Assembly (NCBI GenBank): GCA_029862125.1
Contig: JAOTXY010000027.1
Coordinates: 1-38,734 of the forward strand
Direction: 5' to 3'
DNA: 38,734 bases
Origin: Gammaproteobacteria bacterium
GTDB taxonomy: Bacteria; Pseudomonadota; Gammaproteobacteria; GCA-001735895
Positions within the stretch are counted from its first letter, which is position 1. The number at the start of each line of letters is the position of its first letter. A program made the translations under genes and the position numbers. The notes below the pieces were generated by a model. That model did no database searches. It had not been told where the DNA came from and saw only the letters and a program-made list of their open reading frames with translations. Shown here piece after piece: positions 24,048-31,039 of this stretch.

Positions 24048-25718
24048 ATGACGAACTTTGAATCCCAACTGCGCCTCGGCACCGGACTCATCCTGGCATT
24101 ATACGTGGTGCAGCACCTGGTTAACCATAGCTTTGGCATCGTTTCGATCGAGGCCGCGGAAGCTTATCGCCAGACCGTGGGAGCAATGTTCCAAAACCTG
24201 CCAGGACAGGTCTTGCTTTACGGCTCACTGCTGTTTCATGCCTCCATTGCATTGCGGTCGATTTACCGGCGTTCGAGCCTGCGCATGTCGCTATGGCAAT
24301 CTCTGCAATTGTTGCTGGGCCTGTCTATCCTGCCGCTGGTGGTTGGGCACGCCGTCAGTAATCGTGGTTATGATCTGCTCGGGGACATCGACCCCAATTA
24401 TTACTACGTGGTCACTTCCCTGGCATTGAAACCGGTGGTGCTGGCCAAACTAGTGCTGCTGATTTCAGTGATCTGGATTCACATGGTCATCGGTCTGCAC
24501 TTCTGGCTGCGAATTAAAAACGGCTACCAGCGTTATGTACCCTATGCCTACACGCTGGTGGTCCTGGTGCCAGCGCTCGCCTATGTCGGTTTGTTCAGCA
24601 TGCTGCAACAGGCCAGCACCTGGCTCGATGACCAGCAACGACTCGATCAGATCTACGCGGCGAATACTGCAATGGACCCGCGAGATGTAGAATTATTACG
24701 CGGACTCGAGCTACAAGCCTGGATTGTCATGGCCGCCTTGCTGGTCCTGACATTGATTGCGCGCCAGTTCAGGCTATGGTACCAGGCGCGCCAGGGCACC
24801 TACTGCATTACCCACAGCGACGGTGCCAAAGTCCGGGCATTGAACGGGGTTTCGCTGCTCGAGGCGTTGCGCAATGCTCGTATCCCGCACGCGTCGGTTT
24901 GTGGCGGGCGTGCGCGTTGCACCACCTGTCGCGTGCACGTTGGCAGCGGCCTGGCGGAGCTCGATCCACCCAACGAACTGGAAGCGAAGGCGCTAACACG
25001 TATCAAGGCCAGCGAGGATGTTCGTCTCGCTTGCCAATTGCATCCGAAATCGGATCTCGAGATAACTCCGTTGGTGATGGCGAATCAATCACTCAGCGCT
25101 ACCTTACACAGCGGTGGTGTTGGGGGTCACGAAGAGTACGTGGTTTCGATGTTCGTCGATATGCGCGGCTCGACCAACCTCGGCGAGCGCGTGCTGGCCT
25201 ACGATGTGGTATTTATCCTGAATCGTTTTTTCACCGAACTTTCCAGCGCACTATCGGATTCAAACGGCCACTATGCCCAATTTGCCGGAGACGGCCTGAT
25301 GGCATTGTACGGGCTCGATCCCGAGCACAAGTCACGCGCCTGCCAGGATGCACTCGACGGCGCGCGCGAAATGTTTCGCCGTATCGATAAATTGAACGAT
25401 CAGTTAAAACGCGAATTCGGCGAAAGCATTCAGATGGGCATCGGCATTCACGGCGGCGACGCCATCGTCGGCACCATGGGACCGCCAAAAACCCCACTGC
25501 TGACCGCGGTCGGTGACAACGTCAATATTGCCGCGCGGCTCGAGTCGCAAACCAAGGAAATCGGTTGTGATTTGATCGTTTCGGTGTCAACCCTGGAAGC
25601 AGAGTCCATCGACTTTCCGGCCGATAATGTGCGGCAGGTAGAAGTCCGCGGCCGCGATAATCATGTGCGCGTCTGCACCTTCAGCCGTGACCAGTTTCCC
25701 GGAGGCAATCAAGACTGA
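24048..25718 (+). CDS. Membrane class III nucleotide cyclase with cytochrome b-like anchor and [2Fe-2S] domain
   Basis: Predicted redox-responsive adenylate or guanylate cyclase, 556 residues. Residues 1-245 hold about six helices resembling succinate dehydrogenase cytochrome b subunits; H23, H27, H64, H101, H145 and H151 lie in or near helices and could ligate heme b. Residues ~250-345 form a ferredoxin domain with C285-x5-C291-x2-C294 and C329, the adrenodoxin-type spacing. Residues ~362-550 form a class III catalytic domain: metal aspartates D371 (FVDMRGSTN) and D415 (FAGDGLMALYG), and transition-state N493 and R497 (GDNVNIAARLES). The substrate-specifying Lys is replaced by Q411, and the second specificity position is T486, as in class IIIb enzymes. 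This suggests electrons from the quinone pool or periplasm control cyclic-nucleotide output. Confidence 0.88.
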   Translation: MTNFESQLRLGTGLILALYVVQHLVNHSFGIVSIEAAEAYRQTVGAMFQNLPGQVLLYGSLLFHASIALRSIYRRSSLRMSLWQSLQLLLGLSILPLVVGHAVSNRGYDLLGDIDPNYYYVVTSLALKPVVLAKLVLLISVIWIHMVIGLHFWLRIKNGYQRYVPYAYTLVVLVPALAYVGLFSMLQQASTWLDDQQRLDQIYAANTAMDPRDVELLRGLELQAWIVMAALLVLTLIARQFRLWYQARQGTYCITHSDGAKVRALNGVSLLEALRNARIPHASVCGGRARCTTCRVHVGSGLAELDPPNELEAKALTRIKASEDVRLACQLHPKSDLEITPLVMANQSLSATLHSGGVGGHEEYVVSMFVDMRGSTNLGERVLAYDVVFILNRFFTELSSALSDSNGHYAQFAGDGLMALYGLDPEHKSRACQDALDGAREMFRRIDKLNDQLKREFGESIQMGIGIHGGDAIVGTMGPPKTPLLTAVGDNVNIAARLESQTKEIGCDLIVSVSTLEAESIDFPADNVRQVEVRGRDNHVRVCTFSRDQFPGGNQD

Positions 25719-25775
25719 TCGAACCCGGGTCAATCTTTGGTTATCATAGCGCTGCGTTAACTTTCCGGATCGACC

Positions 25776-26771
25776 ATGCAACAAAGAAAAATCGGCCCTT
25801 TTTCCGTTTCCGCGATCGGCTTCGGCTGTATGAACGTGTCGATGGGTTACGGCCCACGCATCGACGAAGCCGAAGCCGGCAAGCTGTTCAATGCCGCACT
25901 GGACCAGGGTTACACCTTTCTCGACACCGCGTCCCTGTATGGCCTCGGTCATAACGAGAGCCTGATCGGCGAGTACCTCGCTAGTCGACGTGACGAGTAT
26001 GTGCTCGCAAGCAAGTGCGGATTTTCCCGCACCGAGGATGGCAACACGGTGATGGATGGTCGCCCCGAAATCCTCGCGCAAACCTGCGAGGACAGCCTGC
26101 GGCGGTTGAACACCGACGTGATCGACCTCTATTACCTGCACCGCATCGATCCGAAGGTGCCAGTCGAGGAAAGCGTCGGAGCACTGGCGCAACTGCTTGA
26201 ACAGGGCAAAATCAAAACCATCGGCCTGTCTGAAATCAGCTCGGAGAGCTTGCGGCGCGCACACGCGGTGCATTCGATCACCGCGGTTCAATCGGAGTAT
26301 TCGCTGTGGACCCGTACACCCGAGCGCAAAATCCTGGCAACCTGTGACGCACTGGGAATCGCCTTCGTATCTTTCTCGCCCCTGGCGCGGCAGTTTCTGA
26401 CCGGCAAGTGCCAGGATGTCACGACGGTGCTGGACGACGATATCCGCGCCACCATTGCGCGTCCGCGTTTTGAGCCGGAAAATTTTGCGCACAATGAAAA
26501 GTTGCTCATCCCCTTCGGTGAAATTGCAGCACGTCTCAGTTGCAGTATGGCGCAGCTGGCTTTGGCCTGGCTGCTCGCACAAGGCGATAACATCATCCCG
26601 ATTCCAGGCACCAAGCACATGGACTGGATGATCGAGAATGCGGGTGCTGATGATATCGAGCTGAGTTCCACCCTGGTTGATGAACTCGACCTGTTGATCA
26701 ACGAAAACACGGTCGCCGGAAACCGCTACACCGACGCGCTGATGGCGTCGACCGATTCAGAGAAGGATTAG
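25776..26771 (+). CDS. Aldo/keto reductase (Tas/YajO-like branch)
   Basis: Cytosolic NADPH-dependent reductase of 331 residues in the larger AKR branch that includes YajO, Tas and pyridoxal reductases. The tetrad is complete: D50, Y55, K80 and H122 (FLDTASLYGLGHNE, LASKCGF, YYLHRIDPKVPVEES). Other family phrases are KIKTIGLSEISSESLRRAH, VQSEYSLWTR, FVSFSPLARQFLTGK and the cofactor loop IIPIPGTKHMDWMIENAG. The next gene, the aconitase X large subunit, begins 6 bp later, so the three genes 25776-28437 form an operon. In that setting the reductase may act on a product of the dehydratase, for instance a cyclic imine or keto acid; this is inference. Confidence 0.9.
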   Translation: MQQRKIGPFSVSAIGFGCMNVSMGYGPRIDEAEAGKLFNAALDQGYTFLDTASLYGLGHNESLIGEYLASRRDEYVLASKCGFSRTEDGNTVMDGRPEILAQTCEDSLRRLNTDVIDLYYLHRIDPKVPVEESVGALAQLLEQGKIKTIGLSEISSESLRRAHAVHSITAVQSEYSLWTRTPERKILATCDALGIAFVSFSPLARQFLTGKCQDVTTVLDDDIRATIARPRFEPENFAHNEKLLIPFGEIAARLSCSMAQLALAWLLAQGDNIIPIPGTKHMDWMIENAGADDIELSSTLVDELDLLINENTVAGNRYTDALMASTDSEKD

Positions 26772-26776
26772 GGCAA

Positions 26777-28021
26777 ATGAAGTTAAGCCGTAAGGAACAG
26801 GCGATGCTCGATGGCGAGCTTGGCGAACCGCGGCGTTGGGCGATGGAGCACATGCTCCAGGTGGGTCGTTTCTTCGATGCCGTCGACTTCGTCGAAGTGA
26901 CACAGGCGCACATCATGGCCGATACCGAGTCGCTCGGCGAAGCCGGGGTCGCTTTCCTCGAGAACCTGATGGCCTACCCGCCAGGCGAACGCCAGGTGCG
27001 CATCCCGATGATTACCGATCCGCGCGGCATCGATTTTTGTCACTACCAACGCCTCAAGCAAACCGACGAGATGGCCGTGCTCGAACAGCGCACCATCGAA
27101 GCCTTCGAATCCATGGGCATCCTGATGACCAACACCTGCATCAACTACCAGACTATCATGCCGCCGGTGCGCGGTGAGCACCTTGCCTTCGGCGATACCG
27201 GCGTCGTCATCTACTGCAACAGCGTGCTCGGTGCCTATTCCAATTTCGAAGGTGGGCCGTCAGCGCTCGCCGCCGGATTGACAGGGCGCACCCCACGCTA
27301 CGGATTACATCTCGACCAGAATCGCAGGGCGACACGGCGCTTTCACATCGCGCATCAACCAGAGCATCTGTCTGACTGGGGTGCGCTCGGCGGCATCGTT
27401 GGGTCACACTCGGGATCCTACTGGGAAGTCCCGGTAATCGAAGGCATCGAATCCCTACCGGGATCCGATGAAATGAAACACCTGGGTGCCGCGATGGCGA
27501 GCTTCGGCTCGGTACCGCTGTTTCACCTGGTCGGCGTCACTCCGGAAGCGCCCACCCTGGAATCGGTTTGTGATCCCGTATCGCTTGAAGCTGAAGTCAT
27601 CGGTGAAGCCGACCTCGAGGCCTTTTTCGCTCGCTATGGCGGCAAGGGTGAAAAAGTCGACGTGGTCGTTTTTTCCGCACCCCAGCTCTCATTGATGGAG
27701 ATGCAGTCACTCGCCGAGTTGCTCGATGGTAAAACACTGCATCGAGATACCGACCTGCTCGCAGTGACAAGCCCGGTGGTCGCGGCCGATGCCCGCCGCT
27801 TGGGGCTGGTCGAGCGCATCGAATCCTCCGGCGCGTTAGTGCTCGAGGGCATGTGCTTCTACCAGAGCTACGCGCGCGAAATGGGCGAGGCCAACGGCTG
27901 GAAGCGGCTCATGACGAACTCGGTCAAGCTGACCAATATTATCGGTGGCTATGGTTACGAGCCGACGCTTTCCAACATGGAGAACTGTGTCGCGTCGGCG
28001 ATTGCCGGGGAGATTGTTTAA
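26777..28021 (+). CDS. Aconitase X, large (catalytic) subunit
   Basis: Catalytic subunit of the aconitase X type (formerly DUF521), 414 residues. The family comprises hydro-lyases; characterised bacterial members dehydrate cis-3-hydroxy-L-proline and archaeal ones dehydrate mevalonate 5-phosphate. Visible family parts: MLDGELGEPRRWAMEHMLQVGRFFDA at the N-terminus, TNTCINYQTIMPPVRGEHLAFGDTGVVIYCNSVLGAYSNFEGGPSALAAGLTGRTPRYG in the middle (active-site region with Cys residues near the substrate), and GWKRLMTNSVKLTNIIGGYGYEPT near the C-terminus. The small swivel subunit follows with a one-base overlap (TAATG), the expected two-gene arrangement. Proline-type substrate is the default guess, but no proline racemase or pyrroline reductase is nearby. 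Confidence 0.9.
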   Translation: MKLSRKEQAMLDGELGEPRRWAMEHMLQVGRFFDAVDFVEVTQAHIMADTESLGEAGVAFLENLMAYPPGERQVRIPMITDPRGIDFCHYQRLKQTDEMAVLEQRTIEAFESMGILMTNTCINYQTIMPPVRGEHLAFGDTGVVIYCNSVLGAYSNFEGGPSALAAGLTGRTPRYGLHLDQNRRATRRFHIAHQPEHLSDWGALGGIVGSHSGSYWEVPVIEGIESLPGSDEMKHLGAAMASFGSVPLFHLVGVTPEAPTLESVCDPVSLEAEVIGEADLEAFFARYGGKGEKVDVVVFSAPQLSLMEMQSLAELLDGKTLHRDTDLLAVTSPVVAADARRLGLVERIESSGALVLEGMCFYQSYAREMGEANGWKRLMTNSVKLTNIIGGYGYEPTLSNMENCVASAIAGEIV

Positions 28022-28437
28022 TGACAACAATCGAACTGAAGTGTCACGTTGGCGTTGGACCCGAGGTTTCGGGCGAGGCGCTCGTCACCGACGACAATTT
28101 TTCGGCGCGCTACGATCTCGACCGCATCGCCGGGATTTTTTCACGCCCGCAGCACAAGCTCGCGGGTCTTAGTTATGTCGACAAGATCATGGTGTTCAAC
28201 ACTGCCAAGGGCGGCGTCGCATCAGCCTGGATGCTGCACGAAATGAAGTCGCGCGGAATCGCACCCAGGGCGATCCTGTTCAACAACGTCAACCCGATCC
28301 TGGCGCAGGGCGCGGCGCTCGCTAACATGGCGCTGTGCGACCGCTTCGACGATGGCGATGTCACACAACTGATCAAAACCGGGGACCAGGTCAAGGTGAA
28401 TCCCGAGGCCGGTCGGGTGACGATTCGACGGGACTGA
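28021..28437 (+). CDS. Aconitase X, small swivel subunit
   Basis: Swivelling domain (formerly DUF126), 138 residues, that closes over the large subunit to form the active site. The conserved core is present: the start KCHVGVGPEVSGEALVTDDNFSARYDLD, SGxF-like segment AGIFSRPQHKLAGLSYVDKIMVFNTAKGGVASAWMLHEM (the TxKGGxxSA loop with the catalytic-type serine), and FNNVNPILAQGAALANMALCDRFD. The start at 28021 overlaps the last base of the large-subunit stop; the frame is open upstream within that gene, but no better initiation site exists. The stop is followed within a few bases by a stem-loop at 28438-28457. Confidence 0.9.
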   Translation: MTTIELKCHVGVGPEVSGEALVTDDNFSARYDLDRIAGIFSRPQHKLAGLSYVDKIMVFNTAKGGVASAWMLHEMKSRGIAPRAILFNNVNPILAQGAALANMALCDRFDDGDVTQLIKTGDQVKVNPEAGRVTIRRD

Positions 28438-28460
28438 GCGCTAACACCTGTTAGCGTTAA
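28438..28460 (+). terminator. Possible terminator hairpin after the aconitase X operon
   Basis: CGCTAAC (28439-28445) and GTTAGCG (28450-28456) form a perfect 7-bp stem around ACCT, extendable with a wobble pair. Only TTAAAT follows, not a strong U-tract, so termination may be weak. Confidence 0.4.
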
Positions 28461-28485
28461 ATGCTGCCCGGAAAATTCGCGGCAC

Positions 28486-28494
28486 TGGTACAAT
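28486..28494 (+). promoter_or_regulatory. Possible extended -10 promoter for the CNNM gene
   Basis: TG-g-TACAAT at 28486-28494 matches an extended -10 with five of six core bases. The start would be near 28501, leaving a ~47-nt leader. There is no convincing -35, as is usual for extended -10 promoters. Confidence 0.3.
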
Positions 28495-28547
28495 AGCGGT
28501 ACCCGGCAAGCAGCTGAAATTCTTGTGTACGTCCATATATAACGCCT

Positions 28548-29600
28548 ATGACACTGTTAATTTTTTACCTGGCGATCGCAATTGGTGTTTCCTTCCTGTG
28601 CTCGATTCTTGAAGCCGTACTGCTTTCGGCCACACCCAGCTATGTCGAAACGCTGAAATCCGAAAGGCCACGTGCCGGCACGGTTGTCAACCGCGTCAAG
28701 GACCGGGTCGACGAATCGCTGGCCGCGATCCTGATCCTCAATACCTTTGCCCATACCATGGGTGCGTTCGGTGTCGGTGCGCAGGCGCTCACGGTGTTCG
28801 GCCCACAATGGGAAACGCTGATCGCGGTATTACTGACGCTCGCGATTCTGTACTTTTCCGAGATCATTCCGAAAACCCTGGGAGCAACCTTCTGGCGCAC
28901 GCTGATCATACCCGCCTCGTTTCTGATCCTGTGGCTGGTCAAGCTGGTGTACCCGCTGGTCTGGATTTCCTCGCACCTGACGAAGTTGTTTGGCCGCAAC
29001 TCAGAAACCGATATTACGCGTGAGGAAATTATCGCGATGGGGACGCTTGGAAAAAAGGGCGGCGCACTGATTGCGCGTGAAAACGAATACCTTTCCAACG
29101 TGCTGAGCCTGCGCGAAGTGCCAACCGAGGAAGTACTGACACCGCGCACCGTGGTGCACATGCTCGACCAGAACATGAGTGTCAGCGAAGCGCTCAACGA
29201 CCCCAAGACACCGCAATTCTCGCGCATGCCGGTATACGACGAGGACCCAGAAAACATTACCGGCAAGGTGTTGCGCCACGATCTGTTCATGGCCGAGCGC
29301 AGCGGACACGGTGGCGAACCGGTTAAAAATTTCGCCATGGAGATACTCGGAGTATCTGAAAAACTGCCGGTGGTTCATTTACTCGAGCTCATGCTCAAGA
29401 ACCGCGTGCACCTGTGCCTGGTCGAAGACGAGTTCGGCCAGACCTCTGGCATCGTCACGCTCGAGGATGCAATCGAAACCCTGCTCGGGCGCGAAATCGT
29501 CGACGAAAGCGATACCGTCGAGGACATGCAGGAGCTGGCACGCGACAAGTACCGCAAACGCCTGCGCGACAACAAGAACAAACCGGAAACGCGCAGCTAA
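28548..29600 (+). CDS. CNNM/CBS-domain protein (magnesium/cobalt efflux or HlyC/CorC-related)
   Basis: Inner-membrane protein of 350 residues with a CNNM (DUF21) transmembrane domain and a CBS pair. About three or four helices fill residues 1-140; the family signature SILEAVLLSATPSYVETLKSER and ILYFSEIIPKTLGATFWRTL are clear. The CBS pair follows at about 195-315: EEVLTPRTVVHMLDQNMSVSEALND and LVEDEFGQTSGIVTLEDAIETLLGREIVDE. There is no C-terminal CorC_HlyC domain; the protein ends in a basic tail (KYRKRLRDNKNKPETRS). Relatives transport Mg2+ or Co2+, and the CBS pair normally senses adenine nucleotides. The gene appears monocistronic. Confidence 0.9.
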   Translation: MTLLIFYLAIAIGVSFLCSILEAVLLSATPSYVETLKSERPRAGTVVNRVKDRVDESLAAILILNTFAHTMGAFGVGAQALTVFGPQWETLIAVLLTLAILYFSEIIPKTLGATFWRTLIIPASFLILWLVKLVYPLVWISSHLTKLFGRNSETDITREEIIAMGTLGKKGGALIARENEYLSNVLSLREVPTEEVLTPRTVVHMLDQNMSVSEALNDPKTPQFSRMPVYDEDPENITGKVLRHDLFMAERSGHGGEPVKNFAMEILGVSEKLPVVHLLELMLKNRVHLCLVEDEFGQTSGIVTLEDAIETLLGREIVDESDTVEDMQELARDKYRKRLRDNKNKPETRS

Positions 29601-29626
29601 CAGTGAGCCATTATATCCACGTCAGT

Positions 29627-29666
29627 CCGAGTGGTTTTAGGCCACGCTGGTTTCGGTGATTTTTTT
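29627..29666 (+). terminator. Probable terminator after the CNNM gene
   Basis: GTGG/CCAC around TTTTAGG, enclosed by CCGA...TCGG with a bulge, is followed by a seven-T run at about 29660-29666. The bulged stem makes the call moderate. Confidence 0.4.
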
Positions 29667-29786
29667 ATTATTCCGATTTTGCCTGACACCCGACAGAATT
29701 CCGAACAATGCTTGACTCAGGCATCCGAATCTCCTTAGATAAGCGCGATGTACAAACTGAGTCATTGATCGAACGAGATTGAATCG

Positions 29787-30794
29787 ATGGGTGTCCCCTA
29801 TCTCGACTGCAGCAGCGAAACCAGCGAAATCCGTGAGCCGGCTGGCGACAGGCTGGTCTGGCTTGCGAGCGACATCGATTCCAACGACTACCTGGTCACC
29901 CCGAACGATGCAGCGCTTGCTGAAATCGAGCAGCTTGCTCATTTCTTTACAGATAATCCGCTGCCGTTGTTGCAACGCAAGCTCGAAGAATTGGAGCTTC
30001 CAACCTGTCGGGCATTAATGGCGCAGATGAAATCGATCCTCGACGACGGTGTCGGTTTTGCAGTGCTCGATCGCTTACCAGTGGATGACTACCCGATCGA
30101 TACACTGCTCGAGGTTTACTGGGTGCTCGGCCAGTGCATCGGTCGCCCGGTGGCACAGAAATGGAGCGGCGAGATGATTTACAACGTTTCCGACACGGGT
30201 GCCGATTATGCTTATGGTACGCGCGGATCGTATACGTCGGTCGAACTCAATTTTCACACCGACAACGCCTTCGCGCGCATGGTGCCTGATTACGTCGGCC
30301 TGTTCTGTCGCCACCCGGCGAAAAGCGGCGGCGTCAGTCGTTTTTGCAGCCTTTACTCGGTGCATCAACGCATGCTCGAGCAATATCCAGAAGAGCTCGC
30401 TCGCCTCTACCAACCAGTGCTGTACGACCGCCAGAAAGAACATCGCGATGGTGCCGAGCCGATTTGTCTAGCGCCCTATTTCAGCTGGTGCAATGAGCGT
30501 ATGTTTGCACGCGCCAATGCATCGCTGATTCGCAAGGGTTACGAAGTTGCCGGTGAGCCCATGGATGAACCGTTAATCCGGGCTCTAAACGCCATCGATG
30601 AAGTCTGCGATTCAGCAGACTTGTGGTACGAGGCGCCACTGAAACGCGGTCAGATTCAGTACCTCAACAACCACGAAGTCGGACATTACCGCAGCGCCTT
30701 CGAAGATTACGACGAACCCGAACGCAAGCGTCATCTATATCGACTCTGGCACCGCGAGGCCGGCAGCAGCAGTTACGACGGCCAAAACCTTTAA
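29787..30794 (+). CDS. TauD/TfdA-family Fe(II)/2-oxoglutarate dioxygenase
   Basis: Predicted non-heme iron dioxygenase of 335 residues that would hydroxylate or oxidatively cleave a small acidic or betaine-like substrate using 2-oxoglutarate and O2. The facial triad is visible: H157 and D159 in FHTDNAFARMVPDYVGLFC, and H300 in LNNHEVGHYRSAFEDY. R319 in RHLYRLW is the expected 2-oxoglutarate anchor. Features such as QKWSGEMIYNVSD and CRHPAKSGGVSRFCSLYSVHQRM match the family. The ~85-residue N-terminal extension contains a helical segment with no recognised domain. It is monocistronic. No sulfonate or betaine transporter is nearby, so the substrate remains open. Confidence 0.88.
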   Translation: MGVPYLDCSSETSEIREPAGDRLVWLASDIDSNDYLVTPNDAALAEIEQLAHFFTDNPLPLLQRKLEELELPTCRALMAQMKSILDDGVGFAVLDRLPVDDYPIDTLLEVYWVLGQCIGRPVAQKWSGEMIYNVSDTGADYAYGTRGSYTSVELNFHTDNAFARMVPDYVGLFCRHPAKSGGVSRFCSLYSVHQRMLEQYPEELARLYQPVLYDRQKEHRDGAEPICLAPYFSWCNERMFARANASLIRKGYEVAGEPMDEPLIRALNAIDEVCDSADLWYEAPLKRGQIQYLNNHEVGHYRSAFEDYDEPERKRHLYRLWHREAGSSSYDGQNL

Positions 30795-30795
30795 T

Positions 30796-31027
30796 GTCAT
30801 TGCGGCCCCCGAGCCCATCGTCGTCATTGCGGCCTTCCTTTTACGTCATCCCGTGGCTTGACCCGATGCGTCGGACCGACGGGATCCAGAAATAAGATTT
30901 ATTTGCGATCAAGGTAACCAACTGGATACTGCGGTCAAGCCGCGGTATGACAAAGCTGCGTTACCTTAAACTGTCATTCCATACCGCATGCGGCCCACTT
31001 AGCGACCGTTCGACGTATCGGGATGAC
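30796..31027. repeat. Cluster of REP/MITE elements with two extra left half-arms
   Basis: Left half-arms beginning GTCATTGCGGCC start at 30796 and 30823 (units of 27 and 22 bp). A MITE-like element follows at 30845-30951: left arm GTCATCCCGTGGCTTGACC..., right arm GGATACTGCGGTCAAGCCGCGGTATGAC. A second, decayed GTCATTCC...GGGATGAC unit spans 30973-31027. It fills the gap between two convergent genes. The MITE's right-end core recurs again at 31044-31054, inside the next gene. Confidence 0.75.
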
Positions 31028-31039
31028 GTTGAAACGGGT

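Noticed and set aside
25587-26618. A 343-codon minus-strand open frame across the cyclase 3' end and the aldo/keto reductase
   Set aside because: It overlaps two well-supported genes almost fully, shows no recognisable domain, and its composition is what an antisense frame of GC-rich coding DNA gives.
28640-29338. A 232-codon minus-strand open frame inside the CNNM gene
   Set aside because: Antisense to recognisable CNNM and CBS motifs; sequence is low-complexity Ser/Arg/Thr typical of shadow frames.
30796-31027. Possible tRNA or structured RNA in the gap after the TauD-like gene
   Set aside because: No cloverleaf, anticodon arm or CCA context; the pairing comes entirely from the repeat elements.
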